From contig NZ_BEXF01000013.1 of the NCBI RefSeq assembly GCF_002897295.1, positions 62,001 to 126,000 of the forward strand: a stretch of DNA of 64,000 bases, written 5' to 3'. The stretch is from Brevibacillus reuszeri. Its GTDB lineage: Bacteria > Bacillota > Bacilli > Brevibacillales > Brevibacillaceae. The notes beneath the pieces were generated by a model. The model saw only the letters and a program-made list of their open reading frames with translations, made no database searches and was not told where the DNA came from. Position 1 is the stretch's first letter, and each line of letters starts with the position of its first letter. Position numbers and translations under genes: made by a program. Positions 47,064 to 56,419 of this stretch are shown here, piece by piece.

Positions 47064-47740
47064 TGACAAAGACAATGATTGATATCCCATCCCTCACCCC
47101 ATTTATGGCGGATAAACGGCTCCAACGTGGCGCTGTTTTGCAGATGCTCATCTCTAAACAGGTAAAAACCCCGATTCAAGTAATGATCGAACATGTTAAG
47201 GGCGGCTATCTCGTTGTTTCTCATGAGATGAAGTCTGAAGCGATACCGGATCTGCTAGGATCGACAGTTCGTGTTCGATGGGAAACGGATGCGGCGGTCA
47301 ATACCATTGATTTGGAAGTGGTTTCAGAACAGACCGTATGGCCAATTAGGCTCCTCGCGATGGTCCCGATCAGTGTCGGGGTAGAAATATCGCTCAAAGG
47401 CAAGCAAGATGTGCTTCCACCTGATAACGTCATTTCTGTTCCTTACAAAGTGATGGGAGCAAGACCGATCGAAGAAAAGGGCCAAGCCCTCCTGCTCAAG
47501 CTTTCTCCTACGCGTCTTGTACTCGCGACGGATGGTTATGTATCCAAAGGGGAATTTCTCCACTTGTCGTTTACCGTTCCTTCCTTCAATCAGGAAATTG
47601 TCGGCATGGCGAAAGTGGTGGAAAAGAACTTTCAGGATACACAGACAGTCATTGAATTGATATTCACGGATATTAACGAAAAGCATCATCAAATCATCAA
47701 AGATTACTATAAAAAGCTCGTTACTGCCGCTTCTTCCTAA
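47063..47740 (+). CDS. PilZ-like domain protein, degenerate
   Basis: ATG 47063 overlaps the obg stop (TGATG). The 225-residue product has an N-terminal YcgR-like beta region and a C-terminal part resembling PilZ (KGEFLHLSFTVPSF... ELIFTDINEKHHQIIKDYY). The RxxxR and D/NxSxxG c-di-GMP motifs are not convincing: the latter reads LSPTRLV. It may be a PilZ relative that does not bind c-di-GMP. Function unknown. Confidence 0.55.
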
Positions 47741-47755
47741 TGAAGCGGTTTTTTT
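47727..47755 (+). terminator. Terminator after the PilZ-like gene
   Basis: CCGCTTC pairs with GAAGCGG around eight bases including the stop codon; TTTTTTT follows. Confidence 0.85.
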
Positions 47756-47855
47756 CCTTTGCTGTTCCTCGTAAGAAGGTATATAGTAGAGTACATAGAG
47801 TTCTAAATCGAGCCTGTTCAGCACCACACTTGAAGTATCGTTTTCCTATATTTGT

Positions 47856-47873
47856 TTGTGAAATCATGCACTA
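47856..47873 (+). promoter_or_regulatory. Rex-like operator 1
   Basis: TTGTGAAATCATGCACTA matches 12 of 14 arm positions of TTGTGAA-n4-TTCACAA, the Rex consensus. It overlaps the -35 region of the DUF1641-ndh promoter. Confidence 0.6.
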
Positions 47874-47887
47874 CTTGAATATTTCGA

Positions 47888-47893
47888 TATAAT
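47888..47893 (+). promoter_or_regulatory. -10 element of the DUF1641-ndh promoter
   Basis: A perfect TATAAT between the two Rex-like sites; the hexamer at 17 bp spacing is poor. Confidence 0.55.
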
Positions 47894-47905
47894 GCATACT
47901 TCACT

Positions 47906-47923
47906 TTGTGAAAAATATAACAA
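47906..47923 (+). promoter_or_regulatory. Rex-like operator 2
   Basis: TTGTGAAAAATATAACAA matches 12 of 14 arm positions of the Rex consensus and lies just after the expected start of transcription, 50 bp centre to centre from site 1. Confidence 0.65.
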
Positions 47924-48016
47924 ACAAGCTGAATTGGGAGAATGGCGGCCTTACTCGTATGAACAGGCATCGAGAATAAAAGGCCTCTATTTCAAAGCAA
48001 AGGAGGACGTTTTCCT

Positions 48017-48466
48017 ATGTCTCAAACAACTACGCAACAAGCTGCTGCTGAAGTAGCAAGCACTGCTACATTGGCACCCGAGCAACAATTGGATGTGCTC
48101 GATCAGTTGATGAAACCGGAAATTCAAGAGTCGCTTACAGTATTGGTGGCAAATTTGCCAAAACTCGCTGAGATGACAACAATCCTGACCAAAACGTATG
48201 ATTTGGTGCAAACGGTAGCGACAGACAAAGTGCTGATCGACGACCTCAAAGGCGGAATGGAAGAGTTCGTGAAACCGATTTCCGACAAAGCTAAGGGCAT
48301 CGCGCAAGCCGCTATCGAGGCGAATGACCGTGCCCATGTAGAAGCATCCACCGTTGGCTTGTTTGGTATGCTCAAAATGCTGAAGGATCCGCAAGTACAA
48401 AAAACATTGCGTTTCGCTCAAGCATTCCTGGAAGTTTTGGCTGAACGTCAACAAGAAAAGCGCTAA
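48017..48466 (+). CDS. yjlC: DUF1641 protein (YjlC-like)
   Basis: The 149-residue soluble helical protein has the DUF1641 pattern (PEIQESLTVLVANLPKLAEM; GLFGMLKMLKDPQVQKTLRFAQAFLEVL). ATG follows AAAGGAGGACGTTTTCCT. It is 38 bases before ndh; in B. subtilis yjlC-ndh is the equivalent Rex-repressed operon. Function unknown, possibly membrane or dehydrogenase association. Confidence 0.88.
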   Translation: MSQTTTQQAAAEVASTATLAPEQQLDVLDQLMKPEIQESLTVLVANLPKLAEMTTILTKTYDLVQTVATDKVLIDDLKGGMEEFVKPISDKAKGIAQAAIEANDRAHVEASTVGLFGMLKMLKDPQVQKTLRFAQAFLEVLAERQQEKR

Positions 48467-48504
48467 ATCAATTACCATTGAAAGACAAGGACGGAGGATT
48501 GGGC

Positions 48505-49683
48505 ATGGCGAAGCATATTCTGATTCTAGGCGGCGGTTATGGCGGATTGCTCTCCGCATTGACTGCACGCAAATATATGACAGCTGAAGAAGCATCCATC
48601 ACAGTAGTAAACCGTTTTCCTTCTCACCAAATCATCACTGAGCTGCACCGTTTGGCAGTAGGAAACCTTTCGGAGCAAAACGTGGCACTGCCTTTGGACA
48701 GACTGCTGCGTGGCAAAGATATCGACCTCGTAGTTGATAGCGTAGAAAAAATCGGACTAGATTCCCAGCGTGTTACACTGGCCAGCGGCGAATCCATCAA
48801 GTACGATGCACTAGTTGTAGCTTTGGGTAGCGAAACGGCATTCTTTGGAATCCCTGGCTTGCAGGAATACAGCTTCACACTGAAATCCGTAGAAGAAGCG
48901 AACAAGCTGCGTGCTCACCTCGAAGAGCGCGTTATCGAATACGGAAAAAGCAAAAACAAAGCAGACGCAACCTTCGTGGTTGGTGGCGGCGGTTTGACTG
49001 GTATCGAGCTCGTTGGTGAATTCGCTGACATGCTGCCAGGACTGTGCCACAAGCATGGTGTTGATTTTGCAGACGTTTCCATTTATTGCGTAGAAGCAGG
49101 TCCTTCCATCCTGGCGGGCTTTGCTCCTGAGCTAGTTGAGCGTGCAAAAACGAGCCTTGAAAAACGCGGTGTGCAGTTCCTGACAGGTGTACCTGTAACC
49201 GAAATGAAAGAAACCACAGTATGCCTGAAAGACGGCGGTACTATCGAAACCAAAACAATGGTTTGGACAGGTGGCGTTCAAGGAAATCATGTAGTAGCTG
49301 AGTCCGGTATCGAAGTAAACCGCGGCCGTGCTACCGTAACTGAATTCCTGCAATCCACTTCCCACCCTGATGTATTCCTGGCGGGTGACAGTGCGGTAGT
49401 AATGGGTCCAGAAGGTCGTCCATTCCCACCAACTGCTCAATTGGCATGGCAAATGGGCGAATTGGTTGGTTACAACCTGTTCGCACACTTCAAAGGCACA
49501 AAAATGAACAGCTTTACGCCAGTATTCTCTGGAACTCTGGGCAGCCTGGGTCGCAAAGATGCGATCGGTACAATCGGTGCTAGCCAGATCAAGCTGAAAG
49601 GCTTGCCAGCTTCCTTGATGAAAGAAGCAAGTAATGTACGTTACTTGGCTCACATCAACGGATTGTCTTCGTTGGCATACTAA
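48505..49683 (+). CDS. ndh: Type II NADH dehydrogenase
   Basis: The 392-residue FAD enzyme passes electrons from NADH to menaquinone without proton pumping. First dinucleotide fold HILILGGGYGGLLSAL, second FVVGGGGLTGIELVGEFAD, and FAD-binding VFLAGDSAVV followed by PPTAQLAWQMG. ATG 48505 lies 7 bases after GGAGGA. Operon and Rex-like sites suggest induction when NADH is high. Confidence 0.93.
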   Translation: MAKHILILGGGYGGLLSALTARKYMTAEEASITVVNRFPSHQIITELHRLAVGNLSEQNVALPLDRLLRGKDIDLVVDSVEKIGLDSQRVTLASGESIKYDALVVALGSETAFFGIPGLQEYSFTLKSVEEANKLRAHLEERVIEYGKSKNKADATFVVGGGGLTGIELVGEFADMLPGLCHKHGVDFADVSIYCVEAGPSILAGFAPELVERAKTSLEKRGVQFLTGVPVTEMKETTVCLKDGGTIETKTMVWTGGVQGNHVVAESGIEVNRGRATVTEFLQSTSHPDVFLAGDSAVVMGPEGRPFPPTAQLAWQMGELVGYNLFAHFKGTKMNSFTPVFSGTLGSLGRKDAIGTIGASQIKLKGLPASLMKEASNVRYLAHINGLSSLAY

Positions 49684-49696
49684 TCCATACCCACAT

Positions 49697-49730
49697 GAAA
49701 ACCCGGGGCTTACACGCTCCCGGGTTTTTT
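49697..49730 (+). terminator. Terminator after ndh
   Basis: AAACCCGGG pairs with CCCGGGTTT, then TTT. The convergent small gene ends just beyond it and may share it. Confidence 0.85.
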
Positions 49731-49746
49731 GCTGTATGTGCGGAAT

Positions 49747-49899
49747 TTATCCGTTGCCGCTAGGGTCCTCGATGATGTTAGGAGATTGGGCCATTTTTTT
49801 ACCCTTTGTATTGTCTCCAAATTGATCAAGACTGCTTGGTTTTCCTGCCGGATGATTGTTGCGGCGCTCCGACTTATCTGATTTTCCACGTCCTGCCAT
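49747..49899 (-). CDS. Small basic hydrophilic protein, possibly spore-related
   Basis: ATG 49899 follows a strong GAGGAGGTGACAGACA on the minus strand. The 50-residue product (MAGRGKSDKSERRNNHPAGK at the start) is rich in Gly, Ser, Asn, Lys and has no hydrophobic core, like minor small spore proteins such as SspP; no clear homology is claimed. Apart from it, the 49731-50086 gap shows only the pheB promoter. Confidence 0.6.
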   Translation of the reverse strand: MAGRGKSDKSERRNNHPAGKPSSLDQFGDNTKGKKMAQSPNIIEDPSGNG

Positions 49900-50012
49900 T
49901 GTCTGTCACCTCCTCTTGCTCGCGATCATCTCTAGTCTGTACGAAGGGCAGCCCCCTCATGTAAGCAGAGGTGAACTGAATACGATTCTGTGAAAAAAGT
50001 TAGCAGTAAGGA

Positions 50013-50041
50013 TTGTCATAGGGGGGGTAATCCGTTATAAT
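50013..50041 (+). promoter_or_regulatory. Promoter of the pheB-hom-thrC-thrB operon
   Basis: TTGTCA (50013-50018), 17 bases, TATAAT (50036-50041). Confidence 0.75.
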
Positions 50042-50086
50042 GTCCTCTATGAAGAAACAACTGTTTTTCTCAGGAGGACACTACGG

Positions 50087-50530
50087 GTGAAACGGGAAGA
50101 AAAATTTTACTTGATTCGAGCTGACATTCTGCCTGAATCGATTGCTAAGACGATTGAAGCGAAAAAAATGCTGGAGTCTGGTGAAGTAGATACAGTCAAC
50201 GAAGCTGTTGATCGTGTAGGGTTGAGCCGGAGTGCTTTTTACAAGTACAAGGATGGAATTTACCCTTTTAACGCCATGATGAGTGAAAAAATCATGACGA
50301 TTACTTTTTTACTGGAGCATACATCAGGGTATCTGTCCAAGGTACTAACCTTTGTAGCAGATCAGGGTGGAAACGTACTTACGATTAACCAGACCATTCC
50401 GTTGCAGGGGATTGCGACGATTTCCATGTCTGTTGATATGGCACAACTGCGTGTGTCCAGCACGGAATTTTTGGAAAGCTTACAACAAATACCTGGCGTT
50501 CGCAAAGCGATGATCGTCGGCAGAGGCTAG
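50087..50530 (+). CDS. pheB: ACT-domain protein PheB
   Basis: The 147-residue protein has an N-terminal helix-turn-helix-like part (VNEAVDRVGLSRSAFYKYKDGIYPF) and a C-terminal ACT domain (HTSGYLSKVLTFVADQGGNVLTINQ). GTG start after AGGAGGACACTACGG. Despite its name a chorismate mutase role is not established; it may be a regulator responding to amino acids. It leads the threonine genes. Confidence 0.88.
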   Translation: MKREEKFYLIRADILPESIAKTIEAKKMLESGEVDTVNEAVDRVGLSRSAFYKYKDGIYPFNAMMSEKIMTITFLLEHTSGYLSKVLTFVADQGGNVLTINQTIPLQGIATISMSVDMAQLRVSSTEFLESLQQIPGVRKAMIVGRG

Positions 50531-50551
50531 AAGGGTAGGAGGAGAGAGACA

Positions 50552-51853
50552 ATGGAAAAGCAAAAAATTAAGCTAGGCTTGATGGGGTTTGGGACAGTAG
50601 GTACAGGTGTTGTGCGAATCATTTCGGCGCACCAAGAGGATTTGCAAAAACAGACCGGACTCGGAATTGAAGTTACAAAAATCCTCGTGCAGGATGCTGA
50701 AAAGTCCCGCAATATTTTGTCCGTAGACAGCTTGGTGACAACCGATCCAACAGAGCTATTGCATGACCCTGAAATCGAAGTCATCGTAGAAGTCATTGGC
50801 GGAATCAACCCAGCCAAGGAGTACATCCTTGAAGCGTTGGAGCGTGGCAAGCACGTTGTAACGGCAAATAAAGATTTGATGGCCTTGCATGGTGCCGAAA
50901 TTTTGAACAAGGCGCAAGAAAAAGGCTGTGACGTGTTCTATGAAGCAAGCGTGGCGGGCGGCATTCCGATCCTTCGGGCGCTGGTCGAAGGCTTTTCTTC
51001 TGATCGGATTACGAAAATGATGGGAATCGTAAACGGGACAACTAACTATATTCTGACCAAAATGAGTCAGGAAGGTGCAGAATACGCAGAGGTATTAAAA
51101 GAGGCGCAAGCATTGGGTTACGCCGAAGCGAACCCGACATCTGATGTTGAGGGTTTTGACGCTGCTCGCAAAATGGCCATTTTGGCTACCTTGGGCTTCA
51201 GAGTACCAATGAAGCTGGAAGATGTCGATGTCAAAGGAATCAGTCAAGTAAGCAAGGAAGATATCGCTTACGGCAAGCAATTGGGCTATGAAGTAAAGCT
51301 GCTTGGTCTTGCTCGTCGTGATGGAGAAGCAATTGAAGTAAGTGTACAGCCAACCCTAGTTCCTAAAGCGCATCCGCTCGCTTCTGTAAATGGCGTTTTC
51401 AACGCTGTCTATGTACATGGCGAGGCGGTAGGAGAAACCATGTTCTACGGTCCGGGTGCAGGTGAATTGCCGACAGCAACGGCTGTTGTTTCTGACTTGG
51501 TTACCGTTGTGAAAAACAGAAAGCTCGGAGTAAACGGGCGCGGCATGGTGGCACCTTACAAAGAGAAAATTCTTAAGGAAGACAGCGAGAAGCTATCCAA
51601 GTACTTCCTGCGCATCGTCGTTGCAGACAAACGAGGCGTGCTCGCCCAGATTACACAGCTTTTGGCTGACAAAAACATCTCGCTGGAGCAAGTCATTCAG
51701 CAGCCGTACAATAACGGCGGAGAAGCCGAGATTATCATGGTGACACACATGTCCTCGAAGAGCGATATGGACGGCGTATTAGCGTACATGGAACAAATGG
51801 ATATCGTATCGAAAATCAAAAGCTGCTATCGCGTGGAAGGTGGAGACAAATAA
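50552..51853 (+). CDS. hom: Homoserine dehydrogenase
   Basis: The 433-residue NAD(P)-dependent enzyme reduces aspartate semialdehyde to homoserine. [15 protein letters not shown] binds the cofactor, NGTTNYIL and the ADVEG-type motif [16 protein letters not shown] are catalytic-domain landmarks, and the C-terminus is an ACT domain (about 350-430) for feedback. ATG follows TAGGAGGAGAGAGACA. Confidence 0.97.
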   Translation: MEKQKIKLGLMGFGTVGTGVVRIISAHQEDLQKQTGLGIEVTKILVQDAEKSRNILSVDSLVTTDPTELLHDPEIEVIVEVIGGINPAKEYILEALERGKHVVTANKDLMALHGAEILNKAQEKGCDVFYEASVAGGIPILRALVEGFSSDRITKMMGIVNGTTNYILTKMSQEGAEYAEVLKEAQALGYAEANPTSDVEGFDAARKMAILATLGFRVPMKLEDVDVKGISQVSKEDIAYGKQLGYEVKLLGLARRDGEAIEVSVQPTLVPKAHPLASVNGVFNAVYVHGEAVGETMFYGPGAGELPTATAVVSDLVTVVKNRKLGVNGRGMVAPYKEKILKEDSEKLSKYFLRIVVADKRGVLAQITQLLADKNISLEQVIQQPYNNGGEAEIIMVTHMSSKSDMDGVLAYMEQMDIVSKIKSCYRVEGGDK

Positions 51854-52935
51854 TGAGTGCAGATCGTAATTCCGGCATCATCGCACGTTACCGGGAATTC
51901 CTCCCGGTCACAGACAAAACACCACTCGTTAGCTTGCATGAAGGTAACACCCCACTGATTCATGCACCGAACCTGTCCAAGCAATTGGACGTTGAGTTGT
52001 ACGTAAAATACGAAGGCTTGAATCCGACAGGCTCGTTTAAAGACCGTGGAATGGTCATGGCTGTAGCCAAAGCAGTAGAGGAAGGCAGCACAACCATCAT
52101 GTGCGCGTCGACTGGGAATACATCAGCGGCTGCAGCTGCCTATGCAGCTCGTTGCGGCTTGCGATGCATCGTTTTGATACCAAGCGGAAACATCGCATTG
52201 GGAAAACTGGCACAAGCGATTGCGTACGGGGCAGAGGTCATCGCCATCGAGGGCAATTTTGATGAAGCACTTCATATTGTTCGGGAAATAACGGCCAAAG
52301 AACCAATCACGCTCGTAAACTCTGTAAATCCATACCGGATTGAAGGACAAAAGACAGGAGCGTTCGAAGTATGCGATGCCTTGTCCGATGCACCAGACAT
52401 TTTAGCTATACCTGTCGGAAATGCTGGCAACATCACAGCGTATTGGAAAGGCTTCAAGGAGTACAAGGCTGCTGGAAAATCGAGCAAGCTGCCAAAAATG
52501 TATGGATTCCAGGCAGCGGGTGCAGCTCCGCTCGTACTTGGCGAACCAGTAGCGAATCCAGAAACCATTGCTACAGCCATTCGCATCGGCAATCCTGCGA
52601 GCAAAGAGGGAGCGCTCGGAGCTATCAGTGAATCAGCTGGTCTCGTGGATAGCGTGACGGATGAAGAAATTTTGCATGCGTATCAGCTGCTGGCTAAGAG
52701 CGAGGGTGTATTCTGCGAACCGGCTTCGGCTGCGTCTTTGGCGGGAATCATCAAGCTCCATCAGGCAGGTAAGCTTCCACAAGGCGCGAAGATCGCATGC
52801 GTATTGACCGGAAATGGATTGAAGGATCCGAATATCGCCTTGAGTCTGGTTGGCGAGGAGCCACGTTCTGTTCCAGCGACGCATGAAGCAGTAATGGATC
52901 TGGTTCGCCAAAAAGGGAGCGAAGTATCGTCATGA
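51853..52935 (+). CDS. thrC: Threonine synthase
   Basis: The 360-residue PLP enzyme converts O-phosphohomoserine to threonine. The PLP Lys is in [11 protein letters not shown], with [14 protein letters not shown] for phosphate/substrate and [15 protein letters not shown] 51853 overlaps the hom stop (TAATG). Confidence 0.97.
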   Translation: MSADRNSGIIARYREFLPVTDKTPLVSLHEGNTPLIHAPNLSKQLDVELYVKYEGLNPTGSFKDRGMVMAVAKAVEEGSTTIMCASTGNTSAAAAAYAARCGLRCIVLIPSGNIALGKLAQAIAYGAEVIAIEGNFDEALHIVREITAKEPITLVNSVNPYRIEGQKTGAFEVCDALSDAPDILAIPVGNAGNITAYWKGFKEYKAAGKSSKLPKMYGFQAAGAAPLVLGEPVANPETIATAIRIGNPASKEGALGAISESAGLVDSVTDEEILHAYQLLAKSEGVFCEPASAASLAGIIKLHQAGKLPQGAKIACVLTGNGLKDPNIALSLVGEEPRSVPATHEAVMDLVRQKGSEVSS

Positions 52936-53861
52936 ATAATAGCGTCGTTAAGGTAACCATCCCAGCCAGTACAGCCAACCTTGGTCCTGGGTTCGATGCC
53001 TTGGGAATGGCGTTTCAGCTATATTCGGTCGTGGAGATGGCCATCAGTGATGAGACGACGATTGAGCTAGTAGGTAAGGAGCTTCAAGGGACACCAGCTG
53101 ATAAAAGCAATCTTCTCTATCAGGTTGCAGTAGGGTTATTTGAGGAAGCGGGGCTGAGCGTACCTGAGCTCTTTATCCGCGCCGCAAGTGACGCACCACT
53201 GACACGTGGCCTCGGAAGCAGTGCTGCTGCAATTGTGGGGGCTTTGGTCGCTGCGAACCAATTGGCTGGGGAACCTTTTACGCGTGATCAATTGTTTGCC
53301 AAAGCATCCCAAATGGAAGGTCATCCGGATAATGTCGGCGCATCCATGTTCGGAGGAATCATAGTTGCAACCATGCCCGATCAGGAAGGTGCCGCCGTCC
53401 CGTATGTCAAGCTTCCGGTTCCACAAGGCTTGCAGACACTTGTTGTGATCCCCGAGTTCCCCCTATCGACAGAAAAAGCGCGGAAAGTACTGCCGCAGGT
53501 GTACAGTAAGCAGGATGTTGTATATAATGTTGGTCATAGCAGTTTGCTCGTTGCCGCGTTAGCGCAGGGCAGACTCGACCTGATGGGACAAGCGATGGCG
53601 GATCGACTGCATCAACCATATCGCGCCGAGCTTGTACCTGGCTTAAAAGACATCCTGGACCAAGCTACGCAGCACGGGGCAGCCGGTGCCGCTCTGAGCG
53701 GAGCAGGACCGACGATTCTCTGTTTTTTCCAAACGGAGGAAGAACAGGCGAGACTTCGTGAGTTTGTGGACAGGGTGATGAAAGGGCACGACATATCGTA
53801 CCGCGTCATGATACTACTGCCGGACGAACATGGCGTACAGGTAGAAATCCATCAGAGATAG
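52932..53861 (+). CDS. thrB: Homoserine kinase
   Basis: The 309-residue GHMP kinase phosphorylates homoserine. Motifs: [17 protein letters not shown], the ATP loop [15 protein letters not shown], and C-terminal [14 protein letters not shown] overlaps the thrC stop (ATGA). Confidence 0.97.
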   Translation: MNNSVVKVTIPASTANLGPGFDALGMAFQLYSVVEMAISDETTIELVGKELQGTPADKSNLLYQVAVGLFEEAGLSVPELFIRAASDAPLTRGLGSSAAAIVGALVAANQLAGEPFTRDQLFAKASQMEGHPDNVGASMFGGIIVATMPDQEGAAVPYVKLPVPQGLQTLVVIPEFPLSTEKARKVLPQVYSKQDVVYNVGHSSLLVAALAQGRLDLMGQAMADRLHQPYRAELVPGLKDILDQATQHGAAGAALSGAGPTILCFFQTEEEQARLREFVDRVMKGHDISYRVMILLPDEHGVQVEIHQR

Positions 53862-53884
53862 AGTAAGTGGATAGGAGTAACGCC

Positions 53885-54748
53885 ATGGAAAAGAAACTCG
53901 CTTTTCTCGGTCCCCGAGGAACCTTTACCGAAGAAGCGGCTCGCGCTTTAACCGTAGGACAAAAGCTTACACACGTGCCGTATCCGAGTATTATCGAAGT
54001 GCTAAATGCTGTTGCCAAGGATGAAGTGACTTTTGGAGTCGTTCCAATGGAGAACTCAATCGAGGGAACGGTCAATTCAACACTAGACTGGCTTATTCAT
54101 GAAGTTGAACTGCCGATTTTGGCTGAGCTGGCTTTACCGATCACACAAAATCTGCTGGTTGCAAAAAGAGAAGAGCCACTCCCTTTTTCAGAAATCACGA
54201 GAGTGCTGTCTCACCCGCAAGCTATTGCCCAAAGTCACAATTTTCTTCGAGAAAACGTGCCGAACGCTGCGATTGAGTATGTAAACAGTACTGCCTTGGC
54301 AGCGCAGATGGTGAGTGAGAACCCGCAGGAACCATGGGCAGCGGTTGGGACGAGACTGAATGTAGAGATTTATCCACTGGAATTCGCGAAGGAACAAATT
54401 CAAGATTATTCGAATAACTATACGCGATTTGTTCTGGTAGGGCGGGAGCCTTTGGATATGCCTGCATCCCAAAAAGAAAAAACAACGATCTTGGTGACAT
54501 TGCCAGAAGATTTTCCTGGAGCGCTCTATCAAGTATTGGCTGCTTTTGCATGGCGAAAAATTAACCTGTCGAGGATTGAATCTCGTCCAACCAAGAAAGC
54601 ATTGGGAAGTTATTATTTCGTAATTGATATCGAGCAAAAAATGGATGACGTGCTGCTTCCGGGCGCTTTTGCAGAGATTGAAGCGATCGGCTGTCAGGTG
54701 CGCCAGCTCGGCACTTATCCATTTTACCTGCTACAAGCCAATTCCTAA
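53885..54748 (+). CDS. pheA: Prephenate dehydratase
   Basis: The 287-residue enzyme makes phenylpyruvate. FLGPRGTFTEEAA, VPMENSIEGTVN, and NNYTRFVLVG are catalytic-domain signatures; an ACT domain with the LSRIESRPTKKALGSYYFVID site gives phenylalanine feedback. ATG 53885 follows ATAGGAGTAACGCC. Confidence 0.97.
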   Translation: MEKKLAFLGPRGTFTEEAARALTVGQKLTHVPYPSIIEVLNAVAKDEVTFGVVPMENSIEGTVNSTLDWLIHEVELPILAELALPITQNLLVAKREEPLPFSEITRVLSHPQAIAQSHNFLRENVPNAAIEYVNSTALAAQMVSENPQEPWAAVGTRLNVEIYPLEFAKEQIQDYSNNYTRFVLVGREPLDMPASQKEKTTILVTLPEDFPGALYQVLAAFAWRKINLSRIESRPTKKALGSYYFVIDIEQKMDDVLLPGAFAEIEAIGCQVRQLGTYPFYLLQANS

Positions 54749-54764
54749 GGATTGGCTTTTTTCT
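54735..54764 (+). terminator. Terminator after pheA
   Basis: AAGCCAAT pairs with ATTGGCTT, followed by TTTTCTTTTT; the stop codon is in the loop. Confidence 0.85.
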
Positions 54765-54860
54765 TTTTCCTCCGCCTTCTAACAAGGAATAGCCTCCAAG
54801 GAGCAAAACGCCCATGGGTGCATAACATGGTAGGGAGTTTTACGCAAGGGAGGAGAAATA

Positions 54861-56408
54861 GTGAGGATTCACGTAGTCCAAAAAGGCGACACCATGTGGA
54901 AGATCGCCAAAAAATACGGCGTCGATTACAAGGAACTGTTACGCCTGAATAGCCAAATCAAAACTCCCGATACAATCTATCCAGGAGCGAGAATCAAAAT
55001 TCCGGCGAAACGTGTACCTGTACGACCTCAAGACAGACAAACACCTCACCCCATGAGTGAGGCCCCTTATGTAAAAGAGCGGCCGATTACGGAAGAGGAA
55101 GGTCCAGAAGTGCCAGAGCAAATTGAACGTAGGCCGATTGAACCAGAGGAAGAAGAAGTGCAGATTGAATCCGAGCATGAGATGCGTCCGGCACTACCAC
55201 CAACCACTCCACCACCACCGCCAACTGCACCACCAACTGCACCACCGACTGCGCCACCAAAAGAGCCGGAACCTGTTAAACCTGCGCCAACCGTCTCACC
55301 AGAATCTCTACCACCGCTTGTTCCATTGCCTCAACCAACAAGACCGATTGCACCACTACCAACAGCGCCGTATGTTCCACCGAATGTCAACCTTCGTCAA
55401 CAACCGATTTTACCACCAATGCCACCAGCGTTGCAACCGATGCCACCGGCGTTGCCACCAATTCCACCTACTCGGGTGAGTCCTTATATTTATCAACAGC
55501 CAATGCCACCCAACATACCGAATGTACCACCGATGCCACCGACACAAATAAGTCCCTTGCAACCAATGCGGCCACCAGCTGTGTATTGTCCGCCATGCCA
55601 GCCGCAAATCCAGCCGACAAGACCACCTAGTCAGGTGCTACCATGGCAGCAGGTCCAGCCACCGCCACAAGTGCGTCCTATGCCACCAATGCAGCCACCG
55701 CAGCAAGTACTTCCGTGGCAGCAAACTACACCACCACAACAGATACGCCCGTTCCCAATGCCACCTTTGAAGCCACCATCGCAGCCACGTCCATGCCCGC
55801 CATGCAATCAGCCACAGGTACGCCCAACCTATTCACCGCCACAGGTACGCCCAACTTACTCACCGCCACAGGTGAGTCCATCTCAAAAGACTCGACCAAC
55901 TCGACCAACTCCGTGCCCGCCAGGTACTGCGCCGTTGAGGAGGCCTTCGTTTCCAAGCGCACCAATGGTATCACCGGAATTCATGCCGCCACCTGGAATA
56001 GCGCCCATGTTGCCATTTCCACCACCATTTCCACCGCCAATGCCATTTCCACCACCATTGCCATTTCCACCACCATTTCCGCCACCATTCCCACCATCAA
56101 TGCCGTTTCCGCCGATGCCGATGCCAATGCCATGCCCACCAATGCCGATGCCATGCCCGCCAATGCCAATGCCACTGAAACGACATCGTATAAAAAGACC
56201 GATTTGCCCAGAGCGCGTAGAGTCGTCATCTTCATCGTCATGCGATTGTTCTCCGGAAGAATCCGTTAGAAAATACAAGACTAGCAGAGGTCCGCAGCCA
56301 TTTCGCAACAACATGATGTTTCCACCTTCCCCGTGTGTGTCCTCCATGCCTGAAAAAGGGGTATGGCCGAATTGGGGAGATGGACATGATGAATCCTCTG
56401 CTTATTGA
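54861..56408 (+). CDS. safA: Spore coat assembly protein SafA, LysM and proline-rich
   Basis: GTG 54861 follows AAGGGAGGAGAAATA. The 515-residue protein has an N-terminal LysM domain (1-50, HVVQKGDTMWKIAKKYGV), a short acidic part (75-110), and a very long Pro/Met/Gln-rich low-complexity tract (about 110-450) made of PPxPP and MPxPP units, ending with a Ser/Cys-rich tail (VESSSSSSCDCS). In B. subtilis SafA organises the inner coat and binds SpoVID. Position after pheA is conserved. Confidence 0.9.
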   Translation: MRIHVVQKGDTMWKIAKKYGVDYKELLRLNSQIKTPDTIYPGARIKIPAKRVPVRPQDRQTPHPMSEAPYVKERPITEEEGPEVPEQIERRPIEPEEEEVQIESEHEMRPALPPTTPPPPPTAPPTAPPTAPPKEPEPVKPAPTVSPESLPPLVPLPQPTRPIAPLPTAPYVPPNVNLRQQPILPPMPPALQPMPPALPPIPPTRVSPYIYQQPMPPNIPNVPPMPPTQISPLQPMRPPAVYCPPCQPQIQPTRPPSQVLPWQQVQPPPQVRPMPPMQPPQQVLPWQQTTPPQQIRPFPMPPLKPPSQPRPCPPCNQPQVRPTYSPPQVRPTYSPPQVSPSQKTRPTRPTPCPPGTAPLRRPSFPSAPMVSPEFMPPPGIAPMLPFPPPFPPPMPFPPPLPFPPPFPPPFPPSMPFPPMPMPMPCPPMPMPCPPMPMPLKRHRIKRPICPERVESSSSSSCDCSPEESVRKYKTSRGPQPFRNNMMFPPSPCVSSMPEKGVWPNWGDGHDESSAY

Positions 56409-56419
56409 AAGGGACGGGT

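Noticed and set aside
55643..56269. 208-codon Ala/Thr-rich frame inside safA
   Set aside because: It is the shifted reading of the proline-codon repeats of safA; low complexity and no start signals.
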